A stretch of 64,000 nucleotides of DNA from Neopestalotiopsis rosae (GCA_023078685.1 JALGAS010000004.1:1240001-1304000), one strand, 5' to 3'. Positions 36,845 to 48,620 are shown, numbered from the stretch's first letter. The notes: a model not told the origin generated them from the sequence alone. Program-made: numbers and translations.

Positions 36845-37187
36845 TGCGCGAGTCATGACAATCGCGCTTGGTTTCTTGCGATTCGGCAAAAAGTGGCCCG
36901 TCGTAGTATTGTGTTCCACCTCCTGTGATAGAGTGTTCCAGGTTCTGTGATCATATACCTTACTGGCCTTCACACAAGCCGTCTTCGCCCACCAAGTGTG
37001 ATGGTTGCCAGGTGCGCGCTTCAATGACGCTACGAATCGGGTGTCTCCGCCATTTCGCTTGAGCTCTGGACTTTTGGAACTTGCCTGAACGAGGCAGCTG
37101 CTTATGCCGAGGATGGCGTCGCAGCTTCATTGAACCACTTACAGCTATAGAAAATCGAGTGGGGCGGCTGCTAGAGCCGAACAAATT

Positions 37188-37460
37188 CTATTGGTTGGGT
37201 TTTGTTCCAATCAATTATCCGGTCAACAGATTCTTCTACTGGCGAAATGTTGTTCTAAGTGGTTCTCAAATCAACAAGTTCTACTGGCCGAGTTTTGATC
37301 CAAGTGGTTCTCTGACTAGCAAGTTCTACTGGCCGAGTTTTGATCTAAGTGGTTCTCCGACTAGCAATATCTACTGGCCCAGTTTTGTTCCAGTGGCTCT
37401 CCGGTGAACAAGTTCTACTGGCCGGGTTTTGTCCCGAGCGGTTCTCCGGTTAACAAGTCC
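37188..37460. repeat. minisatellite, about six copies of a 45-bp unit
   Basis: The core TTCTACTGGCCGAGTTTTGA recurs with starts spaced 48, 45, 45, 45 and 44 bp. The outer copies are diverged. Because 45 is a multiple of three, the plus strand shows repeated FYWPSF over four units until the 44-bp unit breaks the frame. This looks like non-coding tandem duplication. Confidence 0.85.
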
Positions 37461-37610
37461 CGGCTGCATATGGGCAAGGGAAATATTGACCGGAGTTGGA
37501 AATAGCTTCATCGTCACATCGTTGACCCAGAGAGTTTTGCTCCACTGTTAATGCGAGAGGCAAGTGCGAGGACGAGACTATTCGGTGACGCGTCACAGTA
37601 TCTAGTTGAT

Positions 37611-37698
37611 CAGAATATTGATGCAGGGAACTCAGAATCCTCATGCAGGTAATTCAGAATCTTGATGCAGGGAACTCAGAATCTTGATGCAGGGAACT
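37611..37698. repeat. short tandem repeat, four copies of a 22-bp unit
   Basis: The unit CAGAATCTTGATGCAGGGAACT starts at 37611, 37633, 37655 and 37677; the second copy carries several substitutions, the others are nearly identical. It lies 150 bp from the 45-bp array but is unrelated in sequence. Confidence 0.9.
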
Positions 37699-38259
37699 TT
37701 TCCGACAAGCTTCGGGAAATGATTGACTCACTGACGGATTCCAACCCTGTATCGTGAGGTTATGGCAAGGTTTTGCCATGGCATCGTATACGCACGGAAT
37801 CCGGCCCAAGACATTGATGAGACCCATGAAATATCTCGGACCAAGTCATTAATGCAAAGAAGATGAAGCCAGATGGCAGCGATGGACCGGCCTCGTTCGC
37901 ATCATTGAAGTTCATCAGCCATAACGCGAGTGACGCCAAGGGCGTAGCCGCGAGCTTAGGGAGGCGATGTGCGCCACGGGTTACACTAGATCATATCACC
38001 CCTAGGAGCTCAGAGGAGAGACATCTTCCTCGACGACTTGATGGAATAATTCGTTTAATTGATCATCTAAGCTCGCTGACCTTTCCTCCACCGTTAAGAT
38101 GTAGGTGCTTGGGAGATAGGTGTACCCAAATCTATAGCATTGTCAACAAAGGCCACGGCCCTAATCATTCTCACTTTGACGAAGAGAATGTAATTTCTCC
38201 ACCCAGTTCGTTGATGACGCTTGATGGGCACCCCTTTTCTGTCCATAGCAGCACGCCAC

Positions 38260-39645
38260 CTAGTCAGTATCAGCAGGAGCGTACATGTAGGTTGCATCGA
38301 ATGGCTGGACAGTTGTATTGGTACAAGAATATGGGACCATCTTGCCAGCAAACCGGTCATCGATCCACTGTAAGAAGGAGGGTGCCGACCCAGCAATGAC
38401 GGGCACATGGTCAAGGCCAGGATAGTACTGCATCTGAATGACATTGCCATACTCGCACGCTGCCTCGTAACTGAGCTCCGTGACGGTTGCATACACAGAG
38501 ACATCGGCCAGACCTTGAACAACCAGTACTGGCTGCTCACTCTTGCGTTGTCCTACTAGCGAGTTGTTCTGAGAGACTGCAAATTCGGCTTGAAAGCTTG
38601 CATCTGAGATGTTGAACACGTCATCAACCTCGAGATCTGCCACTAGAAGCTCCATGGATACGTAGCAGGCTTGAGCCAGCTCAGCGAGCGCCAGACGCTT
38701 TCTGAACTTTTCGTGAACCCATTCAAAGGACTCATTAGCGATAACGCGGTGAAGACCGAAAGCACCCCAGCCCAGCTCGCCAAGAACAGCGCGAGAGTTC
38801 TCTGTGCCGGTGCCGTTGAGGGCAGCATAGTAACCCTGCGTGGCAAGATCTTTGCCACGGAGACCAGGAGCCTGCGCGACAGTTCCGAGGTAGGTCCCAG
38901 CATTATGAGGATCATCACGGAGCAAGTCGCTCTCGGCCAGAGTCCAGACGGCACCGCCGCCCTGCGAGTGTCCGACACTCATCCACTCGTCGCTTAGCTG
39001 GGCACCAAAGAGCTTGCGTGCAGCGACTACGGAGTAGTACAAATCATTGGCCTGCGCCGAAAGAGCAAAATACTGATGAGCAGTGTAATTATTACCCAGG
39101 CCAGCATAGTCTGTCGCCACAACGGCGTAGCCACGGTTGATTAAGTAAGCCCAGCTGTCATACTCGTACAGATTGGGCATGGCGGAGGGTGCGCAACCTC
39201 GAAAGACGCCAGAGGTACCGTGGGCCCACGCGATAGTTCCGAACTTGTGATCGTTGGATCGGCTGGCGTAGGGAAAAGCGATGAACCCGGTCGCGGGAAC
39301 AGCGTTGCCAAAGAAGTCGACCGAGACGTATTGGAAACGATAAGAAGTCGTCCCGTCAGGAATTTCGCTGAGATTGGCGGGATCGATGGGTTGAAACTTT
39401 AGAAGATCCCCTGGGCTAGACGTGGAGAAATTGTCGGCCGTTGCGTAAAAGTCCTCGTCATAAAGACTTCCAAAGTACACAGCATCGGACTCGAGGCTGT
39501 AGCTGAAGTATTCGTAGCAGGCGGCGTCACAGCCGTACTCTAGAGCTGTCTCGGCAGAAACATTGAAATTGGCGACTTGTACGGCATTGGCGACCTGGGA
39601 TGCAGCGGCCAGGAGAGAAGACCACAAGAGTATGCTTGAAACCAT
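38260..39645 (-). CDS. secretory lipase (LIP family)
   Basis: Single exon, 461 residues from the ATG at 39645. A signal peptide ends near residue 20 (LLWSSLLAAASQVANA). The alpha/beta hydrolase fold carries the nucleophile elbow GHSQGGGAVW, AHGTSGVFRGCAPS near the oxyanion region, YAVVATDYAGLG upstream, a likely acid Asp in VLVVQGLADVSV, and the His in YYPGLDHVPV. This order matches the secretory lipase family of Candida and filamentous fungi, which release fatty acids from lipids outside the cell. Several N-x-S/T sites fit secretion. Longer upstream frame runs through a (TTC)n leader and is not used. Confidence 0.9.
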   Translation of the reverse strand: MVSSILLWSSLLAAASQVANAVQVANFNVSAETALEYGCDAACYEYFSYSLESDAVYFGSLYDEDFYATADNFSTSSPGDLLKFQPIDPANLSEIPDGTTSYRFQYVSVDFFGNAVPATGFIAFPYASRSNDHKFGTIAWAHGTSGVFRGCAPSAMPNLYEYDSWAYLINRGYAVVATDYAGLGNNYTAHQYFALSAQANDLYYSVVAARKLFGAQLSDEWMSVGHSQGGGAVWTLAESDLLRDDPHNAGTYLGTVAQAPGLRGKDLATQGYYAALNGTGTENSRAVLGELGWGAFGLHRVIANESFEWVHEKFRKRLALAELAQACYVSMELLVADLEVDDVFNISDASFQAEFAVSQNNSLVGQRKSEQPVLVVQGLADVSVYATVTELSYEAACEYGNVIQMQYYPGLDHVPVIAGSAPSFLQWIDDRFAGKMVPYSCTNTTVQPFDATYMYAPADTD

Positions 39646-39703
39646 GATGGGGATGAGATGAAGATGTAAATGAGTGGTAATTGATATTGGTTTTGGGTTC
39701 CTA

Positions 39704-39733
39704 TCTTCTTCTTCTTCTTCTTCTTCCTCTTCT
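39704..39733. repeat. (TTC)n microsatellite in the lipase 5' leader
   Basis: About ten near-perfect TTC/TCC triplets on the plus strand, hence (GAA)n in the lipase transcript. It lies 60-90 nt upstream of the lipase ATG, between the TATA candidate and the start codon, so it is probably in the leader or at the transcription start. Confidence 0.8.
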
Positions 39734-39750
39734 CCATGCTTGTTGTGCCA

Positions 39751-39760
39751 TATTATATAC
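39751..39760 (-). promoter_or_regulatory. TATA box candidate of the lipase gene
   Basis: The minus strand reads GTATATAATA, 106-115 bp upstream of the lipase start codon, a fitting distance for a fungal TATA element with a short leader. Confidence 0.5.
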
Positions 39761-40690
39761 ATGCCAGAGCCGAGAAGGAGTAATCTGGTCACCGTTATGA
39801 CGCGCAATCGGGACCCAGTCCATGGGAAAGCGCAGGCCTCTGCTAGCTTGAGGACGATCGTATCGACACAAGTAGAATACCTGAACAATTCCCCAGATGC
39901 CGGACAAAAGCATCGAATGGAGTATTTTGATCCCAGACTGAGAATAGCGTTACATGAATCTATATAGAAGCTGTAGTGCGTTACGATGTGGCCAATGGTC
40001 TGTCATGCCTCGTAGAATGTGGGTATGGTATTAGATGAGCGGATAGTCCGCACGGGCCGGGGTCGCGGGGCGTTGCGATATGCTTGCCGAAAATCTTCAT
40101 ATATTGCCTAGGTAAGTGCCCGAGACCACGGTCACATGTCTGAAGTGAAATCTTTAAATCGGCCACGTTCCGTCCTAGACGTGCCACAGATAAGGGTCCA
40201 GGTCATCTCAATTCCTCACACTGCCCCGAGTACCGATTCACGCCTCCGGGGGACTCGGGCGCCTTTTTGGGAGTAGCGTTCTACTTGCCGGCGCTAGTTT
40301 AGTATCTTACGAGCCAGCCAATTGAAAACCCACGATGTTGTGGGGGAGCGCGTTCGTCCTCGTCGCCATGATGCAGGATCGCATTGAAGTTGGCTGTTCT
40401 TTCCAATTTGGTATCTCATTAGCATGACACGATCTGAGGGGAAACCAAAAGTGAGTTCAAGCTCAGACCCGAATCACACAGTCATTCAAGCCGCTGCAAA
40501 ATGCGTCTTCGTCAATCAACCTCAAGGGACCCGCGGAATACGGATTCCTTAGACTTAGCGCTACTACAGGGATCGAGGGCCACTCCGCCTGCGCGAAAGG
40601 TGGTGCACGCAACTGATGCCCCCAAGATGATGGACTTTTTGGCCTTCACTCCACGCGAAACAGTTATCTTTTAAGTTGCCAGACGCTGCC

Positions 40691-42490
40691 ATGGCTCGCC
40701 ATACCCCCAAGCTCAAGTGGTCGCGACAGAGCACATCCAGAGTTCGCACTGGCTGTAGAACCTGGTAGGTCGACCGACCCGTCAATGAATGTTGCAACTC
40801 TAGCTCACATTGTCTCTCTCCGCTTAGCAAGTATGACTTTACAAGGTAAACATATGTCACCTGACGGACCCACTCTGACTTCTTCTTTCTTCATCTCAGA
40901 GCTCGTCATTTGAAATGCGACGAGGGAAAACCTTCTTGCCAGCGTTGTCAAAGAGACGCCTTCTCTTGCGACTACGCGCCAGCTATCGCACAGTCGGTCA
41001 ATCAGGACGCATTATGCTCGAATCTTCAACTGTATCTACAACTTCCGAAGGAAATCAGCGAGGACCAGCAACATGAGAACTTCTTCCTCTATCATGCTTT
41101 GTACTGTACAATGCCAGACTTGAGACGCTCGACCTCGTTGCCTGCTTTCTGGCTTCAAGATATCCCCCTGTTGGCTCATCATTGCGAAGCAGTACGACAC
41201 GCCTTAGTTGCTGTTGGGGCCGCACACAGAGCCTTTTTGCTGCGGACCAACACCAGTACATCCGACAATCACGCCGTGACACGATATTACAATGCTGCGG
41301 TCCATTCTCTTCAACTGACCATGAGCCGTCATGAGCACTTGACGATATGGGCGACCCTTGCGTGTTGCATTCTGTTCATATGTTTCGAAAACTTGAGAGG
41401 CGGATATGCAGAGTCAATACGACACTTGCGCGCCGGCGCGAAACTCCTTGTTGCATCGCTTGAGTCTGATAACAAATCCACTTGCGTCGGATCGGCCTGG
41501 GAAGCTAAGCCGACGCGATTGGTTGGGCACCCCATGAGCCCAGAACAATTCGACTCGATAGTAACCCTGATCTCGCGACTCGGGCTCGACATCTCCACTC
41601 TAGTCGACGAGACCATTGTATCACAGCTGATTCTATTTGGTCTTCCGAGTACTCATAGCTTGGTGGACGAATTCAAACCGATAACCCCATTTGAAAACCT
41701 CGGTATAGCACGGAAAGAGCTTCATCGTATTGAGATTGCCTATGACGCTTACTTTGAGCACATATGTCAGGATCAGACTAACTGGCACATCGATGGTCTG
41801 GATTTGGTGCGGTGGCCTTGGCAACGGGCACGACTAATTAAAAAGGATCAGGATATACATGATGGCATTTGTCGGCGGTTCACGTGGTGGAACAAACGCT
41901 TTGATCTACTCCAAGCATCCAGATCGTGCGAATGGAAGCCTGCCGAAAAGGAAGACTACCTGATTCTCCGCATGCAACAAAAGGTCTGGACAGTCTTGCT
42001 CAAGAGCAAATACGACTCCCGAACGCAATCGAGTGAATTTGACCATGAGGATCTGGAGGCTATCGTGGAACAAGCCGAGCTGTTTATCCAGATACGGACA
42101 TCGCAACATCACGTATTCGCCTACGACGCCGACATCATCCCGTCGCTAGCTTTGGCTGGAATCTTCGCCGAAGATTTGCACCTGCTTGAACGGATCATAA
42201 GAGTTCTGGGGGAATTGAACAGAAAAGAGGGCATGTGGGATAGCTGCGAAATGGCTGATATCCTTCGTGCCGTACTTTTGGCAAAGCAGAATCATTGGAT
42301 CCCCAGAAAAAGCTCTCACGGCAGTGCGCAGTCACTATTGAGCGATCTGTTATCCTTCGAAATACCCTTGCTTAGCTCGACAAATCCTATCGCGGTCTGG
42401 GCGCAGAGCAGTTCAATTGAAGAGAACGAGGAAGACAACAATCGAGACGGACTGAGACATCCGAACCCAGATACATTCCAGTGCTTATAG
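40691..42490 (+). CDS. Zn2Cys6 fungal transcription factor with a 3-nt micro-exon
   Basis: The best model is exon 40691-40764, micro-exon 40828-40830 (CAA) and exon 40900-42490, giving 555 residues. It yields a perfect cluster: Cys22-x2-Cys25-x6-Cys32-x6-Cys39-x2-Cys42-x6-Cys49 (GCRTCKARHLKCDEGKPSC). If the middle exon used the next donor (40846) it would be 18 nt and insert five residues between the second and third cysteines, breaking the x6 spacing. The remainder is a fungal-specific regulatory domain (LACCILFICFENLRG; LRAGAKLL). It is expected to be nuclear. It lies 740 bp upstream of, and in the same direction as, a PDR-type ABC transporter, a plausible target. Confidence 0.85.
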
Positions 42491-43229
42491 CTTTTGATGC
42501 ACCTTGAGTTCTGGCAGTATTTCATTACCGGTCCATCTTGATCGCGTTATGACCCAAATGGAGACATTTCAAGCACTCTCCACATTCTTGTCCACCGGAG
42601 TCGGCACGTCTGTACTGCGCCTGCACATGCAGTACATCGTCTCTAATATTCGAGATAATTCCATTTAATGGAGCAAAGTCGACCGCACTCGGATTGTGGC
42701 TGTTCGGCTCTCGATAGTCTATTTGTGGCAGTGAGAAGTGCTGGTTTCGCCGGACCATACTAAAGTCAAGTTCCTCCGAGGTCAAGTTCCTCCGAACAGA
42801 GAGATTTTCTTCGGTTTTCGGGACTCGGTTTCCAGCCGCCAGTATAGCGCGACATCTGGCCCACTTTCACTGAGCAACTGTTTGGATAATCCGCTAAAGT
42901 CATCTCCGATGATTGGTTCTGATCAAAGATCCATTTGGAACATTGTAAGCATTTATTTCATGTTCCTCCGGAGAGTCGTGGACCACGCAATAGCCGACGC
43001 TAAGAAATCGGTGGAATAGGAGAACGGGGAATATAGACAATAGTCAACTCTGCCAAAAGTCTCCGATCATGCTAATTAATGTGTGCTGCTCGCCAATTGT
43101 TCTTCAAGCCAATTTTCATGTTCATTGCATCTCAGGTTGCTTTACTTCCACATCTTTCCAATATCAACATCTTCAGGAGGTGACTTGCGCAGAAATACTG
43201 CTGGGAGATCCTGATTCACTCTTCCAAGG
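42491..43229. promoter_or_regulatory. ABC transporter upstream region
   Basis: 739 bp between the Zn2Cys6 gene and the transporter. It contains a tandem 16-bp repeat with TTCCTCCGA (42765-42795) and a third TTCCTCCG copy at 42963. Open frames here are short and unconvincing. Confidence 0.5.
42765..42795. promoter_or_regulatory. tandem 16-bp repeat, possible regulator binding site
   Basis: GTCAAGTTCCTCCGA occurs twice in a row, separated by one G, 435-465 bp upstream of the transporter start codon. A further GTTCCTCCGG lies at 42963. The CCG core fits the half-site recognised by Zn2Cys6 proteins, and such a regulator gene is directly upstream. Function is inferred only from repetition and position. 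Confidence 0.35.
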
Positions 43230-46200
43230 ATGGAGGAAGGTTCACTCGATCGGGAGGAATTAACTCGGATTGCCAGTGTTCTTTCTAGGCACGAGACTAG
43301 TGGCGCGATTTCCCATAATGGAATCTCGCGATTGGATACAACAAACATCGATGATTCCCTCAACCCAGACAGTCCGAAATTCGAGTTGGACAAATGGCTT
43401 ACATCATTTGTCAAGCAAGTCGTCGACGCCGGCCATAATCCTAGAGGAGCCGGCATTGTCTTTCGAGATCTCAGCGTCCACGGAACTGGAAAAGATCTTC
43501 AATGGCAAGAAACAGTGGGATCAGTCTTCAAGTCTGTGCTGAGACCAGGAGACTTGTTCACGTTCGGCAAAGGCAAAGCCAAGCACATTCTTCATGATTT
43601 CGATGGGTTACTGCAGCAGGGTGAGATGCTCATTGTATTGGGCCGCCCTGGGTCAGGATGCAGCACATTCCTCAAGACGCTATGTGGAGAAACCCATGGC
43701 TTGAGCATTGATACCGGCTCGACGATCAGCTTTGATGGCATTTCCCATGCTCAAATGCAGGCAGAGTTCAAAGGTGAAGCTATATACAATCAAGAAGTCA
43801 GTTAAACATCCCCCTTCACTTATTCATCTTGAATGTGACGAAGAATACTGATTAACACTTCCGCAGGTCGATAGACATTTCCCGCACTTGACTGTCGGTC
43901 AGACCCTCGAATTCGCCGTATCAGCTCGAACTCCATCGCATCGTATTCAAGGCATGAGCCGCGCGCAATATTGTCGATATATTGCCAAGATAGTAATGGC
44001 TGTACTTGGACTGGGTCACACGTACAACACCAAAGTCGGTGACGACTTCATTCGCGGTGTCTCTGGAGGCGAGAGAAAGCGCGTGAGCATAGCAGAAATG
44101 ATGGTTGCGATGCCATCCTTTGCAGCTTGGGACAATAGGTATGTTGCTTACAAGATGGCTTTCAGATTGCCTACTATGGGGACAATAGCGCATGTCTGAC
44201 TTTACTGTACAGCACTCGCGGTCTGGACTCAGCCAGCGCGCTAAAGTTCACAGAATCGTTGCGCAAAGCCTCTGACATTGGGGGTCGCACAAATGCAGTC
44301 GCAATTTACCAGGCAAGCCAAGCGATCTACGATCTCTTTGATAAGGCAACGGTATTATACGAAGGTCGCCAAATTTATTTCGGACCTGCCAGCAAGGCCA
44401 AAGCATTCTTCGAGGGTCAAGGGTGGCTTTGCCCCCGTCGACAAACCACGGGTGACTTCCTGACATCACTAACAAACCCAATTGAGCGAACGGCTCGCGA
44501 AGGCATGGAGGACAAGGTGCCAAAGACTGCGGCCGATTTTGAACAGTATTGGCGTGATTCCCCCGAATACAGGGCTCTGAGGATCGAAATGACTCAGTAC
44601 GAAGAGCAGTTTGTCTCCACTCAAGGCGACAACCAAACACTAAAGACGTTGCAAGCGCAAAAGGCCTTCAGTCAAGCCAAGCGAGTACGAAACGGATCGC
44701 CGTATCTCATCAACACAATGATGCAAGTCAGCATCAACACCAAGCGAGCTTACCGACGTATCTGGAATGATATGACGGCATCGTTTACCAATGTCGTCGT
44801 CAGCGCTATACTTTCACTGATCATCGGTTCGATATTCTACGGGACGGTCGATGCAACAGCAGGCTTCTACTCCAAGACTTCAGTGCTTTTTATGGCAGTT
44901 TTGCTCAATGCGTTGACGGCTATCTCTGAAATCACGAGTTTGTATGCGCAGCGGCCGATTGTCGAGAAGCAAGCATCATACGCCTTTTACCATCCCTTCA
45001 CTGAAGCGGCGGCCGGTATTATGGCCGATATTCCTGTGAAATTTGCCTCTGCCGTGGTCTTCAACCTGATCATCTACTTCATGTCCGGCCTCAGGCGAGA
45101 ACCTTCCCAATTCTTCATCTTCTTCCTCATCAACTACGTCATTACGTTTGTTATGATTGCCATTTTCCGTACCATGGCTGCGGTGACGAAAACAGTATCG
45201 CAAGCATTATCTTTGGCGGGAGTTATGATTCTCGCACTGGTCATTTATACTGGCTTCGTTATCCCGGTACCGTCGATGCATCCTTGGTTCAGTTGGATTC
45301 GTTGGATCAACCCTGTTTACTATGCCTTTGAGGCACTTGTGGCCAACGAGTTCCATGGTCGCCAATTCACCTGCTCAGATGTGGTCCCGCCTTATGGCAC
45401 TGGTAGTTCATGGGTTTGTGCAGTTGCTGGGGCAGTACCAGGCGAGTCATTCGTTGACGGCGATGCATACATCTCAGCCAGTTTTGAGTATTCTTACTCG
45501 CACGTCTGGAGGAACTTTGGCATCCTTATGGCATTTCTTATTGCCTTTCTCGCAGCATATTTCGCGGCTGTTGAGCTGAATGCCTCGACTGCAAGCACCG
45601 CTGAAGTACTAGTCTTCCAACGAAGCGGCGCACGAGAAAAGTCCCTTGCCAAAGCTCGCGAACATGGTACCCAAGACGAGGAAAAGGGTAGCTCAGATGG
45701 ATCTTCTACCCCCACTGGATCCTTTGATCGACAGAATGTGCAGGATGTCATCAAGCCTCAAACGGACATCTTTTCTTGGCACAACGTGACATATGATATT
45801 GAGATCAAAGGGGAGCCGCGGCGCTTGCTCGATAACGTGACCGGATGGGTCAAACCCGGCACACTGACCGCTCTTATGGGAGTGAGGTAAGATATGAACC
45901 TCGCCGAACAAGTACTTTCGGTGATAGCTGACGCATTTCTTGATAGCGGCGCTGGCAAGACGACATTGTTGGATGTCTTGGCACAACGAACATCGATCGG
46001 TGTTATCACTGGAGACATGTTTGTCAATGGCCAACCTCGGGATGCTAGCTTTCAACGGAAAACGGGATACGTACAACAGCAAGGTAAGACAGCTGCCTTT
46101 TCATTTAGTGTTCTTTTGATAGCATGAGGCTAATCACTCTGAATATTAGATCTTCATTTACCTACTGCGACTGTACGAGAAAGTCTTCGCTTCAGCGCTG

Positions 46201-47872
46201 ATGTCCGTCAGCCGGCATCAGTAAGCAAAGCTGAGAAGTACGATTTTGTCGAAAAGGTGATTACCATGCTCGACATGCAAGACTTTGCAGACGCTGTTGT
46301 TGGTTCGCCAGGGCAAGGTCTCAATGTGGAGCAACGCAAGCTGTTGAGCATTGGAGTTGAACTTGCCGCGCGACCAAAATTGTTACTCTTCCTTGATGAA
46401 CCAACTAGCGGTCTTGACTCTCAAAGCTCCTGGGCGATCTGCAGTCTACTTCGGAAACTGGCCGACGCAGGTCAGGCGGTTCTATGCACTATTCATCAGC
46501 CAAGCGCCATTCTTTTCCAAGAGTTCGACAGGCTCTTGTTCCTTGCCAAGGGAGGCAAGACGGTGTACTTCGGTAACATCGGTGCGGATTCCAAGATTTT
46601 GCTCGATTACTTCCACTCCAAAGGCGCTCCCAGGCATTGCGACCCTCAAGAGAATCCGGCCGAGTACATGCTGGAAATCGTCAACGGTGGAGGAAACTCT
46701 TATGGCGAAGACTGGCATTCTGTTTGGAAAGCTAGTGACGAGTATCGCAACACGATTACTGAACTTGAAAGACTGCACGGAGAGGACCATGCATCCAAGA
46801 CCGACTCCACTACTAAAGAAGACTCCGAGTATACAGAATTTGCCATTCCCTTCACCCAACAGCTGCGAGCCGTGACCGTTCGCATTTTCCAACAATATTG
46901 GCGCTTACCCTCGTACATCTTCTCGAAATGGATATTGGCAATTGCTTCCGGTCTCTTCATTGGCTTCACATTTTACCATGCAAACAGTAGCCAGATTGGT
47001 ATGCGCAACGTGATTTTTGCCGTGTTCATGGTAACAACCATTTTCACTTCGCTAGTGCAGCAGGTAAGGGCAACAAAACAAACTTGATGCAGCGCTCTAG
47101 CTAACCCATACAGATTCAACCATTGTTCATTACCCAGCGTGAGCTATACGAAGTCCGCGAACGCCCAAGCAAGGCATATTCCTGGCAGGCCTTTCTCCTT
47201 GCCAACATCATTGTCGAGTTTCCTTTCCAGATCATCAGCGCCGTGCTCGCTTTTGCCTGCTTTTACTATCCCGTCATGGGCGCCGATCAGTCATCTGATC
47301 GCCAGGGCCTCGTTCTGCTCTTCATGATCCAGCTCTTCCTTTACGGTAGCGTCTTTGCCCACATGACTGTTGTCGCCATGCCCGACGCGCAGTCAGCAGG
47401 CGGCATCGTCACTTTCCTAACCATGATGAGCACCATCTTCAGCGGAGTACTACAGACGAGGACCGCATTGCCCGGCTTTTGGGTCTTCATGTATCGCGTC
47501 AGTCCGTTTACTTACTGGATTGCCGGTATTGTGGCAGCACAGCTCCACGACCGAGAGATTGAGTGCTCGTCAAGCGAGATGTTGGTCTTTGATCCTCCAC
47601 AGGGTTATACATGCGAGCAGTACCTTGGCCCAATGCTGCAGCAAGCCACTGGAGCATTGCAGAACCCCAACTCTACCTCTAGTTGCCAGTACTGTGCGTA
47701 CCAAAATGCCGACCAATACCTCTCTGGCTCGGACATTTACTGGGCGGACCGCTGGAGAGACTTTGGCGTCATGTGGGCCTTTGTAGTGGCTAACATTGGC
47801 ATTGCTATTGTTTTGTACTACGTCTTCCGTGTTAGAAAGTGGTCTCTTGCAAGTTTCCGCGCCAAATACTGA
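43230..47872 (+). CDS. PDR-type ABC transporter (ABC-G, full size)
   Basis: Six exons, 43230-43796, 43867-44138, 44213-45886, 45947-46083, 46150-47063 and 47114-47872, with introns of 50-74 bp, give 1440 residues. The order is nucleotide-binding domain, membrane domain, then both again, as in Cdr1/Pdr5. The first domain has the degenerate Walker [10 protein letters not shown] (about 138-146), signature [10 protein letters not shown] and altered Walker B ending WDNSTRGLDS. The second has canonical Walker A GAGKTT, degenerate signature [12 protein letters not shown] and Walker [15 protein letters not shown]. This asymmetry is normal for the family. About twelve membrane helices are visible. It exports hydrophobic compounds such as azoles or plant and fungal metabolites across the plasma membrane. 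The N-terminal extension is shorter than in most PDR proteins. Confidence 0.95.
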
Positions 47873-48122
47873 GCATGGTTATGACTGCGTGAGCTTGGGG
47901 CGCGCGCATCAAGCACACCATCTTATTTATTAATTAATTTTCTTTGAGTTTTAGACACTTTAGATATATACTGGATATAACTTGGTCGGCATTAGAAACC
48001 AGGATACCCGCGAGGATGCCGGATATCATAAACGACACCTAGGCTAATATAGAATGAATCATTGTATAATCCACCGCAAAATCGAATGTCATAACTTGGA
48101 TGACTGTTTTGTATCTTTTGCC

Positions 48123-48620
48123 TTACCCAATTATCAGTATAAACCTTTGAATGAATAAGAGAAACAATACCAGCCAAGTAGATTTGGTGTAGGTTCTTCG
48201 AAGCTCCAGGGATTTGATGAACCAGTCGCCGTTTTGCTTCTTCCAAACTTCATGATAGTAGCCCCCGCCTCTGAGCTCAAACAGGCCCAATGACCCCGGG
48301 ACAATAATTTCATCTTCCATGGCCCAGATGGCCTCCACTTCGTCGGGCGCGACCTGTTTGAGGTCACCGGGGCCAAACATGTGCAGGGTATTGGCGCGGG
48401 CAAATGTGTCTGAAAAGTACTTGACAAAAGCAGACGTGGAGTCAAACACGAGCTGGATTTTGCCGACGCGAAGAGGGGTATTATCCGTGTCTAGGAAGCG
48501 CAGCGTGGCTTCGGGCAGGGCGATTTCTGAGAATTTGTCCCATTGCTTGGTGTCGACGTAGCGGCCGTAGCGGGCTTTTTTGGTGGTGATGATTTCCGCA
48601 TCTGCACGCGCTACAGACAT
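48123..48620 (-). CDS. SnoaL-like (NTF2-fold) protein
   Basis: A 165-residue frame with ATG at 48620. An alpha+beta cone fold of the SnoaL_4 group is suggested by KKARYGRYVDTKQWDKF at the start, HMFGPGDLKQVAPDEVEAIW in the middle and GYYHEVWKKQNGDWFIKSLE near the end. The final 15 residues (WLVLFLLFIQRFILIIG) are hydrophobic and unlike the family, which suggests an unrecognised intron near 48170-48180 or a different 3' end. Family members include polyketide cyclases, hydratases and dehydratases, and many with unknown roles. It is convergent with the transporter gene; a 250-bp gap separates them. Confidence 0.75.
   Translation of the reverse strand: MSVARADAEIITTKKARYGRYVDTKQWDKFSEIALPEATLRFLDTDNTPLRVGKIQLVFDSTSAFVKYFSDTFARANTLHMFGPGDLKQVAPDEVEAIWAMEDEIIVPGSLGLFELRGGGYYHEVWKKQNGDWFIKSLELRRTYTKSTWLVLFLLFIQRFILIIG

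Larger units (their letters stand above)
36845..38259. other. intergenic with two minisatellites
   Basis: 1.4 kb between the Old Yellow Enzyme start and the lipase stop. It carries a 45-bp tandem array (37188-37460) and a 22-bp array (37611-37698), listed separately. No gene supported; the frame across the 45-bp array (37081-37407) is a by-product of a unit length divisible by three. Confidence 0.5.
39646..40690. promoter_or_regulatory. divergent promoter region of lipase and Zn2Cys6 regulator genes
   Basis: 1045 bp between two start codons in opposite orientation. The lipase side holds a purine-rich leader and a TATA candidate. On the regulator side I see no clear TATA box. No gene supported within. 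Confidence 0.5.
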
